Below the pieces are notes generated by a model. The model was not told where the DNA came from, did not search any database, and was given only the letters and a program-made list of their open reading frames with translations. A stretch of 64,000 nucleotides of DNA, from the NCBI GenBank assembly GCA_036877525.1, contig JAZGTH010000040.1:3362001-3426000 (forward strand). The letters run 5' to 3'. A program made the position numbers and the translations under genes. The first letter of the stretch is position 1. Every line of letters starts with the position of its first letter. Source of the DNA: Chromobotia macracanthus. Taxonomy: Eukaryota; Chordata; Actinopteri; Cypriniformes; Botiidae. Shown here in pieces: positions 26,933-37,900 of this stretch.

Positions 26933-27012
26933 GCGCACTGGCGTAGCTCAGGGTTACTTCTGTCCTTTCGATAAGTACAAACCTCCCGTCTCGGGATCGA
27001 ACCCCGGGCGCA
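26933..27012 (+). repeat. tRNA-like sequence (A and B box)
   Basis: GCGC start, A-box-like GTAGCTCAGGGTTAC, B-box-like GGGATCGAACCCC, and a GCGC end that can pair with the start. The T-arm can form a CGGG/CCCG stem. The middle does not fold into a clean anticodon arm, so this is a tRNA-derived relic or SINE head rather than a working tRNA. Confidence 0.45.
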
Positions 27013-27918
27013 ATCCAGTGTTTTGTTTTACTTTGTTTAATCGCTGTTAAATCGTTTTCATAGTAAGTTGTTTTAAAGGGAACCCCTGCGCCATTAGAAA
27101 TTGTACAATGTAAGTTATAGGAGTTGCTTCCTATTCATGTAAATGTTGCTCTAGATGCGCCTCTCATCATGAAATCAAAACCGGAGCGCAACCTCCCCCA
27201 TCTAATCTGATCAACATGAAACGAGCCTCACATTAATGTCCGCGACAGCAATTTACATGTTGCTGTTGTTTAAAGTTTCGTGTTGTAGCTGCTTGTTTTA
27301 ACATTGCGTGTATTTACACGCTTTCACCAGTAGGCGTCGCAAGCGTGCCGGGTTCGAACCTCTCATAATCGGTTCAATTGATTCAGAAAGATGAATCAAT
27401 TTCTTTCCATCGCTAGATGAACCTATTTCAAGATGCATGTACAAGACGCGTCTTTGCAATGGGTGAACCCTGCTCTGAACAAATGTTATAGTAGTGACTG
27501 AAACACAAGGCGACGCAACGTTAAAGGGTAAGACGTGAATGAAAATGCATGTTTCGTTTGCTTCCTCCACGATCAATGTTATAATGATTATGATTAGATG
27601 CAGAAAATGCACGCATGCTTTTTAATGTGCATGTCTAACTGTCCAGATAGCGCTGGTACATGGCTATCAGTCCTTTATGTTGAGACAAATATCATTTCAG
27701 TTCATAAGAATGATCAGTCTGCTATGTAGTTTATAGTTAGCCAGATGCCTCTAAAATAATTAGGGTTGGTACCTAAAATATTTCTGTAACTGATTATAAA
27801 CAACATAAATAATCCGATTATAACACCTGGACTGGTACTTCTGTGTTAAACTTACCCACTCTAATTGTCTTAATAAAAATATTTATATTATATACATTTT
27901 ATTTATATGGACTTTCAG

Positions 27919-28156
27919 GCAACAGAAAAGTTCAGAACCTGATGTCAATGTTCCAGTCATTGAAGAAGGTATTAGACTAAACAAAATTAGTTTTATTTAT
28001 TTAACAGGTTTGGGGATTTAATGTCTGTTTTACTCTTAAGGAGCAGTTGCTACTGCGGAGGACCCATCAGCTATCACAACTATTCAGTCTGCTTCTACAT
28101 TCTCCTCTGAGCAGCCGATTAAATATCTCTTCAAGACCGAAGGAGCTGGGGGTCAG
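27919..28156 (+). pseudogene. usf1: USF1-like gene fragment (two N-terminal exons), copy 1
   Basis: Two plus-strand exons with AG/GT edges: 27919-27968 (50 bp) and 28041-28156 (116 bp). They join in phase to give QQKSSEPDVNVPVIEEG then AVATAEDPSAITTIQSAST and KYLFKTEGAGGQ. This aligns with the N-terminus of the bHLH-ZIP transcription factor USF1 (GQQK..., GAVATGEDP..., YVFRTENGGQ). No later exons (activation region, bHLH, zipper) are seen before copy D, and no clear start exon; a GTTAAAGG|GTAAG about 400 bp upstream could be the exon 1 end, but without ATG. Probably a duplicated 5' piece of a neighbouring usf1 or usf1-like gene. Which paralogue it is cannot be told here. Confidence 0.7.
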
Positions 28157-28851
28157 GTAGGGGAGCTGTACCCTCCCACAGGGCAGGTAGGAGATGAGGA
28201 GGAGGGGAAGATTTAAACACTTAAGTGAGAACTTACGCCCAGTTATATCCATCCCAATCATCAGAGACAAATTGTCATTTTCACCTGGTGTTTACATGTT
28301 TCTCAAATGCATTTTTGTGACCACTTATAATCATATTTTGTAGAAAGAAGGGTCTGATTTCATGACTACGTTCATCAACGTGGTGCTGTTGCACCTGTTT
28401 AAGATTTTGCCTTAAGAGCCACAATGGTTACAAACTCTGTCTCTGCCTCCCTACATTGGTATATTAAACATGATTCATAAACCAATTAAGAGAAAACACA
28501 AAACAAAATTAAAAATTAATTGATAGCATTATTATTTTATTGTTTCAATAGATACTGTGATAGTACTATTACCATGAATCGTTTTGGTCATGTTATATGT
28601 GTACTAAAAAAATCAGATACCGTTATAGCCCAATTCTAAAATAATTAATCATGGATAGTTTCTGGTTGTCAAACTTAGTGGGCATATCTTCATATATTGT
28701 GAGGCTGTTATGTTAAAGCTACTTTAGGTTTGGTGTTTAATCAGTGTGAACTATCAATTTGTCACGTGACAACAAAATGCTCACCAAAGAAAATTCCAAA
28801 ATTGCCTAGAATAAACAATAAATTAACTGAAGATAAAATAAGATTAAAATT

Positions 28852-28857
28852 TTTATT
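28852..28857 (-). terminator. Poly(A) signal of copy D
   Basis: AATAAA on the minus strand, 46 bases beyond the TAA at 28903-28905. Copies B and C lack it at this point. Confidence 0.6.
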
Positions 28858-28902
28858 TAAATCGAACTTCATCAAAGGTCCACAATGAGCTGCAGCTGAA
28901 GC

Positions 28903-31900
28903 TTATTCACAGTGGAAGGAGTACTCGGTCTCTGACTGATCACCTGAAGAAAATATAAAATGTTATTACTCATAGAAAAGATGTAAAATAACCACAGGGA
29001 TGACAGATAATGTGTTTCTAGGCAACAACGCTCATTTCCGTTGCACGTTAGTATGTCCCAGAACTTGCATACTATTTTTTAACACATTAACAGGTATATA
29101 CTTTCCACAAAAACAGTGTATACTTTTAGAGTATAGTATAAGTCGGTGAACTGAGTTCATTTTATATAACGTAAGACTGATTAAAAGTGCACAGTAATTA
29201 AAAAGTATGCATCACATGTTCAATATGTACAAAACTGGCATATCAAATCTTACTTGTTTGGTAGTAATCATAGACTTTGATTACGGCTGGTTTAAGGTTC
29301 TTGACTGGTAGAACCTGTTTTAATTGTATTCCATAATTCATAGGAGTATTTTTTGGAACCTGCAGAACAAATAGAGGAACAAAATGTGTATGAATAAACT
29401 ATATACGTTTGATATTATATAATGTTATTATATAGATGATTTATATAAATGCTCAAAATATGTGCAGTTGTCTCACCTCCTTCAAATACACAATAACATG
29501 ATCATCTTTAGAATCCACCCGCTCCACGAATGGTGCATACATCTGAGGAGTGCCAAGCTGTGGGAAGAAATCATTTTAATTATTAATTTTAATTATTGTT
29601 AAGAAACATGTGAAACATCTGATACTGAGTTTTTCTTGAGACATCAAATCTCATAACATGAACTGTTTGTGATTCATCACTTTAAACAATGAAACATACC
29701 AATGATGTATCAGCTGTGAATCCTGATAAGAGCTTAATGTCCACAATGACCATGTTTGTACTTTCCTGGGGACCATTATATCTGTAAAAGATTAAAATGG
29801 AAAGGGTTGATTTCTTAAATACATTAACAAAAATACACCTTAAGCAGGATAAATAGTACAAACAAAGTTTGTTATTTAGAATGTGTAGAAGAATGCCTAC
29901 TTGACAGTAAAATTCAGATTATGGTGTTTAAATGTAGTATGTGCTTCAAATGTAGCTTCAACACTCAATGATTTATTCTCACTAGTGGTGGGAATGTTGT
30001 AGAATAGAGCCACCTATAATACACATAGAAACAGATTCATACAACTTTTACAGACAAAGCTGGAAATAAACCAGAAAACCAAGGTTTTAGCAGGTAAATG
30101 GACCAGTCTCTACTAACCTGCACTGACACACAGGTTGAGCCCTTCACTTCAATACTGTATTTGCCTGGAACATCTGTCAGCTTCTTCTCCTGATACAGTA
30201 ACTTGTTGTCCTGATTGACATCAAAGTGGTGAGTGTCTCCTGCTGACTGAACCGTCACTGTGCTGGAACCATCAGAGCTGAACACTTTGGTGGCGTACAA
30301 AGACAAAGCCTGAAGAGCCACAACTGTGTCCTAATAACATCACAGCATCATCATTACAACATGGAAATGCATTGTGGGTAAAATTAACACAAGCATTTTC
30401 ACTAACATTTCTTGTTCATTTGTAGTAGTTTAAGGCACCTGTGTGGAGGAGAATCCTCCATAGGCATTCTGCTGCTTCACAAGCCAGCTGATGATCCTGT
30501 TAGCATAACCCAGATCAGCTGTACTGACTGAATCTGCAGTGAGAACAGCTAGCAGAACATATGAGCTGATCTCCACTGACAGAGAACCAGAATCATCAGC
30601 AGACGCATCCTGAGACCAGTGCAGGAGACCTCCTTTAGAACACATGGACCAATGAGACGTAAGAACACTCAACTAACATATAAATCATTCAACATTATCT
30701 GTGTTGGAAATCTCATATGATATTATTTGTCAAGAACACAATTATCTTTACCATCTGAAATAGCAACAGTGTCCAGCTCCTGTAAAAGCTGCTGTCGGGT
30801 GTCTGTGTCTTTCGCCAGACTGAAAGTGTAGGCAAGCAACGCAGTGCTGTAAGTGTTTTTAAGATTCCCAATGACAGACCTCAAGCAGGACAAAGCTTGA
30901 GTAACTACAGGATCCTGTAACACAAACAGAGAAACAGCAGGTGAGAGTGAGTGTCATTCTTCTAATAGTTTATACTATGATCTCTGTAGATGTACTTACT
31001 GTGACTGGAGTTTCCAGTTCAAGCAATGATGCAGTGATGTAGGCTGTCATGGTAACATTATCATTTACTCCACCCTGTACAGACACAGATAAAGCAACAT
31101 ACTGTACTAAATTAATCATTAAAATCTTTTCATATAAATGTTTAATAAACAATCACACACCTTCATTCTGTTATTAAACAATCTTCCCTGTTGAACAAAA
31201 CAGCCGTCTGAGCTCTGCCCGCTTATCAACCAATCCTTTGCACTCTGAATAACATGTGGATCAATATATATGTATTTCTGTGCCTTGCCAAAAGACCTCA
31301 GGACAAAAGCAGTCAACCTGGAAGAAAAACGTGTCAGTTGATTTAAAGCTTTTACTTTAATGCTTAAACCTCTAATTTTAACTGAATTCTACAATTACTA
31401 ATTCCATCCATTCTCTGTATCACTTAAACATATTGAAGTCACAGGGAGTGCTGGACGTACCAGCTACCTCAACAGGTGGCCAGTGCATGACAGGGCTAAC
31501 ACAGACAACAGCATACACACTCTCACTCACCAGTTTCCAACTGAACCTGATCAGCATTTGACTTTGGGGGAGAGCTCAGAGGAAAACCACGGCAATTAAA
31601 AGAGAACATGCAAGCTCTATAAAGAAAGGCACCCAAAGCATGCTTCCCACTGAACCACTGTGCTCCTCAATCAATAAATCAATCAATAATCAATTTATTT
31701 ACATATTTACATAATTTATTTATGTTTTTTTACTTAGGTATTTAGATATTTTTTCAAAATGAGAGTGAAAATTCAATATTTACCATGTATTCTCTTCATT
31801 ATGGCCACATGTGCTGTATGCGCCACTGTTGTGTCTGTAGTTCAGCTGTCTCTGATATCCTGTTCAGTTTGACAGTGATGGAACAGTGACTGACTATTAT

Positions 31901-34900
31901 TCTTCATCAAAGAACAATGTTATGTTCCACTATAAATTAAACACATAATTTGCCTTACCACTCTTCAGGAAGCCGGTGGCTCTCTCTCTGATGTTTGAGG
32001 TGAGCTGCTGTGTGTTCTCCAGATACTGTAGAATGTAAATATTGGGAGAAAGAACCGCAATGTTTTGTTCTCCACAGCCATACGGCATCTGTAATAATCC
32101 ATGAAGATTCTGCAATGCACGACCCAATATGTCTCCTACAGAGGAATGCAGTGAGTTTTTTATTTTTGTATATTTAAAGTCAATAACACAAACATAAATG
32201 AAGAGTTACATTTATCTACAGTAAATGTTACCAATGACTGAAACAGAAGATCTGGCTGATCCCTCTATCACATCCTTAGGAAGAGTCAGATCCAGCTCTT
32301 CTGACAGACTGTTGCCTAAAAACCAGAGAAAAGATGTCAATGATCTGCAAAACAAATTTATGATATTAATATCATTGATATATTATATAATATGATATAT
32401 GTTTTGTTAACAAACCCTTTGGACACAGTAACCAGCTGTGGGTCTCTGTCTTTTCAGTTCCTTCAGTCTATAGCAAAAACAAATACAACAGAACATTCAT
32501 GTTAGGATCACAAGTCAGTTACAGTGTGTGTGAGATGTTGAGGTGAGCTGACCTGTACAAGGAGACTTTGAGTAACTATGTCAATGCGTCCCCTCTCTGG
32601 CACACTCACAATCTCATTGTCACACACAGTCTGGGACTGTTCTGCTTCTGCACTTACTGTAATATTCAACACTCCTACAACACAGAAAACATGTTTTTAC
32701 ATGAAATTAATTAATACATTAAACAATTAAATGCATTTATTATGAGAGTATCTGCAACTAACCAAGAACAGAAGGAGTGAGAATCCATTTAAAGGTTTTT
32801 CTTCCATTAGCACATAGACAGGATGAATACTGATCATCAGAGAAGGCTTTAAGAGTGAAGTCAGAGGAAGCAGCTGGAGTTACTGTAACCTGTTCATGAA
32901 AGATGGAGGATTAGTTTGAGATTTCGTAGGATAGAAATGTGACAAGATGGAATGAGATACACTCACCATGATACACTTGGACAGATAGTTGAAGACGGTG
33001 GCCTTCAGCTCAAAGATCTCCCCACGGATGATGGAGTAAGGCAGAGAGAGCTCCAGGAAGAAGGGCGGGAAAACTGTCAGCTGAGCAGGAGGAGCCAGAC
33101 CCAGACCTTTGGAGGACAGACAGAAGGCCTCCATCTCCCAGGTGGTAATGATGTCAGGAACCTCCACAGGAACTTGTGTTGATCCAGAGTCTCTGTGGTG
33201 CCACACAATACAGTAAAAATACACTGGTTCCTAACTTTGTTATTGACAGTAACTTTGCTTAAGGGAGTGGGGATTTGCAAGCTCTTTCAGTAGCCTCTAC
33301 CTGCATAGACTTTGCCCTTGGCATGGTCAAAGCTATTCTGCACCTTACAGTGATCCTCCGCACATATAAAGTTTTAAAGTCTGGATTTAAGTTCAACCCT
33401 AGGTGCGCAGGTCGTCCTTGATTGAACATCCATTTGCCTGTCCTCTACAGTGTCTGTGCCTGTGTCACACACCCTGTGGGGCAGTCATCTCCCTCAGTGT
33501 GGCATAGTGGGTATATATTTCCTACAGCATCAGTTCCTGAAAAGTTTCCTCAAAAGGAAACATCTCAGGTTACAAATGTAACCTGAGATGCTGCATCTCG
33601 CTGCCACACTGCAGGTATGTCTGCACAGTCTCTACAGAAGAGAAATACTGCCCCAATCTGTTGTGGCCCACTTAGAGCTTGTTCCTAAACTACCTTTATA
33701 TATTTTTACATATACTTCTAATTGAAATTTACATATACTTATATAATTATATCACATACTTTCGCACAACCACTGACAATGAAAAACTTTTTTAACATAC
33801 CCCACTTTACTGAGTTGCCAGATCCATGTTTCTGGTAAAATGGTGCGAACTGTCTTCACAAGTGGTGGTGGTGGACTGGTCGACACTCTTACCGAATACC
33901 CCCTGCCACTGCCTGAATAATATTATTTTAAAAGTATGTGCCTGAATCAGTGTAACTTGTTAACCTTATGTCAACAAAGATCCTAAGAATAAGATGTATT
34001 TGTTCAAATAAAATAGATTTTGAAATTGAGTCAAGAAAATCACATGATCAATTTTTAGCATGTGGGTATAAAAAACAATGGTTAGATTGAGCTTCTGAGA
34101 CGATTTAATAATTAACAAGTATAAAAGAAAGAAAAAAATGTTTGTTATACCACACATACTTCTATTAGTCAGGACAGGAAGAATGCTATTAAGAAACATT
34201 GCCATATTTTAAATGCAGATAAGAAATGTAAAGAATTGTTTAAGGATAATCCTTTATTTGTGCATTCTGGAGAAGAAATCTGCGGGATTACTTGGTACAT
34301 GCCAATACAGCTTCTGTTGAAATGCATTCAGGAACAATTAAGGGTTCAGCAGGCTTTCTTTAACTTCTTGTCATTCAACAAATGTGATATATTGATCATC
34401 TTGATTATATGGGTATGACCAGTCGTCAACTGAGATAAATATGGAACAGAAATTATTACAAACTTTTAAGTTAAATTTGTCAGAGTTTTTTGTTAGAGTA
34501 CGTAGCACTTTATTTTTGGATTTATTATTAATAGTTTTTGCACTGTGATCAATAAAGGAAGATCGCTAGTATCTCAGCTTGTAATCCTTTTCAGATACGA
34601 ATATGACTTTCAGTGACTGAGCTTTTAACTTTTTTTGGAAGGACATCTGCACCTGTCATTCATCCGGCCGCCAGGAGGTGCCATATCGTGTGCATAATTG
34701 CTCGGCCTGTTTTGACTGTTTTCGGATTACCCTTTCTGTCTTGTTTGTTGTTAGGATTGTATCTATTGTTATTTGAACAGCTAAAACACCTAAAAACCTG
34801 CCTCTTCCATGAATACCTGACACAAGTATGAAAAAAACCTACTAACCTTTGTTTTTCTCCTCTCTCCCTACAGATATTGCCTCTCAAGCACTGAAATGTA

Positions 34901-37900
34901 CACTTTGTACACATTTTTACAAATGTACGGCTGATGTTATTGCCTCCCTATGATTTATCGTTTCGTTGTTTTCCTCACCTTGTAAGTTGCTTTGAAAAAA
35001 GCGTCTGCTAAATGCCTAAATGTAAATTTCCTGTACATTTACCACACAACCTGCCCAGCGTCTTGGCTTTAATTGTTTGTGTTTTACATCAATAAAACCT
35101 CGCAAATGGATTCAACAACTCAACTTGGTACAAGTTCGTTACAGGCACAAAATGAACATCTAAGCACATTGCACAGCTGAACTTAAGGTTTCCTTGAAGA
35201 CAAACACTTTACAATTGTTTGAAAATATGTGCAAATTTTGTGTAATTTGTGAAATCCAGGCTAAGTCTCATAAAACAATTATGAAATTAGGAGTTTCACA
35301 GATTGATTTCAATCATTAATTTCACTGTAATTTTAATCTTTGACAGCCTTACTCAGTCAATATTAAAGATATAAAGGTTATATTGTCACATTATGTAGGA
35401 TGATTTTACATAGAAACAGTAAATCACAACAAATGACTTTGGCTGGGTTTTAACAGACAGAGTCACATATGCATTATATTACAAGGTCTAATAATATATA
35501 CCTGGCGAAGGCTGTAGGTGATAAGGTATGTTTCTGTAGAGTTTGCAATAAGGTTGTCTCACAACCAAATTTGTTGCCGTCTTTAATCCCACTGACTATT
35601 AGACAGTTAAAAATAACATTGAATGTAATATACTTTTCATTTATTAATTTAATTTAATTTAGTAGTTTCTTACCTTGAAGCTTCTGTAAACATGGTCTGC
35701 TGCTTTATCTCGATTGGGTTTGACCATTAGGCATTCCCTTTCATCCTTAGTTTGATAAGGATAATCTGATACTGACTTCACTGGCAACAGACTGAAGACC
35801 TTTGATATTTACCATTGATTAAACATATGGTAAATATGTTTAATCAATATATAAGTCCCAAACATATATAAGTCCTTATATAAGTCTTATTTACATTGAC
35901 AGAACCTGTATGTTTTAGCTTCTTGTTTTAAAACAATTAATAAGATAACTGGTTGCATTAAGCATTAAAAAGTGATTAATTTGTATCTTATTTGACTATG
36001 ATTATTTATTTTTATTTATAAGTTAAAATGTCTGTTTTATAGGTTTAACAAGGCAAAACCTAAATCTTTCCCAATAACCCCTTTTAGTACACATACTCTT
36101 TGTTGGGCAAAAATCACATATTTCTTTGACATAAACTACACACCTTTTCTGTATCCAGCCGTCTTCCCTTGAACAAAACACTCTGATCTACAGCACTGAG
36201 ACCACACAGTGAACCAGGCTGAGCTGACAGCTGTAGAGTGTTTCCTTCACCTGGAACTGCAGTAGCAGGAGAAAACTGCAGAGACACCTGCAGATACAAC
36301 AGTGAGTAGGATGTGTCATATTTCCAAACAAACAACCATTTTCATATATTTATACACACACACGTTGGCATATATGGTTTATAAGGACTCTCCACAGACT
36401 TTTATACTGTACAAATTGTATATTCTATCCCCAAACTCTGACCCTACCCTAAACCTAACCCTCACTAATTAGTATGTTTTTTAAGTGATTTAGTTTATGA
36501 GGACAGAAAGTGTCTTTGCACACATTTGTGTCCCTGTAACCACATAATCAACACAACCGCCCTTTACACACCTTGTTTTGGAAGCACTTATCAGTGTCAA
36601 ATGTTTTACACCCAGCAACTAATTTGCCATTTGGCAGAACACAGTATGCTAGAATCTGCACTGCTGGTGCCAGATCTGCTCCAACAGACAGTTTAAATGA
36701 CACTGTGCCACTTGCTGCTCCATGAGAAGTCTTCACTTCAACCTTTTCATATCCATGATGAACTATCGCTCCTCTGGATAAGACCTGAGACAGACACACG
36801 ACACACTGTTAACAAACTGACCAGCACAGTCAATGTAAAACTGTTAAACAAGTGTTACAATCTCTATTATACTGTAGAGTATAATACTCTACACTGTTAA
36901 CAAACGTGAACTTGTACTCACCATATAGACAATATCAGTGCTGAAGTCCTCAATAGTTTCTCCAATAAAATAATACTTAATAATTACTGTAAATTCAGCA
37001 TTACACTTTAAAGGTTCCTCAATTTGTTCTATAATCAAGTGACTTAATGCTGGGGTATGTGGGATGGCAGGCTGAAGTCGAATTATTTTTCTTTCTGTAG
37101 TGAAGTATTGTGTAAAGATACCACGAAAACTAAACTCTGGATATGCACTTGCCTGGAAAACATAGAGTGAGAAATTATTTTAAAGGAACAAAGAAATGAG
37201 TTCATCAACCACTGAGTGGATGAGCACAAATGATCATACCCTCAGGTCAATATCACTTTTAGGCAGGCTGGATGTGTTAATAGAGAAGTACGCCAATCCA
37301 TTGTCGTCTGTAGTGAGATTAAGGAGCATTGTGTACCAATTCAATTTATAATGCAAAACATACACTGTTGTGTTAGGAAGTGTTGTTCCGTTGTAACGAG
37401 CAAGTTTAATCTGTTCGAAAGAAAGAAACAATGGAATTAAATTGTACTATTGTTGAATTAACTTAACTAAAAAATACAACATACCTTTCCTTCTATAACG
37501 GACCCATGTTCAAAAACGCTGGGTATCTCAACAAATGTAGCATTGCCAATTATATATGTGAGATCAATTGTTTCAGATTTCTTCATTGTGTTTTCTGGAA
37601 AAACATGATTAAACGATTACTTTTAATTATACCATGGATAGGCTGACCAGGTGTCCATTTTCTGCTTATACCTATTGAGCCAGCTTACCTGTTCCCTCCT
37701 CTGTCACATTTACTTTTATACTAAGAATATTTTTCAAGAATATATCAATTGTAGAGTTAAAAACAACTGAAGTGTCAAAGGTATGAGAGACACAGCCTGC
37801 TTCATTCATCTAATGGTAGAACACAGACATATCAGTAAAAGAAAGAATCAGCTAAAAAATTAAAAATTTTACCTAAACATACCACAAAAAAGATAGTCAC

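Larger units (their letters stand above)
26340..28902. other. C-D intergenic spacer
   Basis: About 2.6 kb. Contains the copy C promoter, one tRNA-like sequence (26933-27012), the truncated USF1-like exons (27919-28156) and the copy D 3' end. It lacks the roughly 1.2 kb with the CRE minisatellite that is present in the D-E and E-F spacers. Bases 27100-27900 and 28160-28850 are conserved in all three spacers, but I recognise no gene there. Confidence 0.6.

Noticed and set aside
27298..27612. 104-residue minus-strand ORF in the C-D spacer, repeated in D-E and E-F
   Set aside because: Low-complexity isoleucine run, no recognisable domain. One copy has an internal 12-base loss; it is repeated only because the spacer is duplicated.
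36421..36470. Telomere-like CCCTAACCC motifs
   Set aside because: Only a few imperfect units inside a common interspersed repeat; not a telomeric tract.
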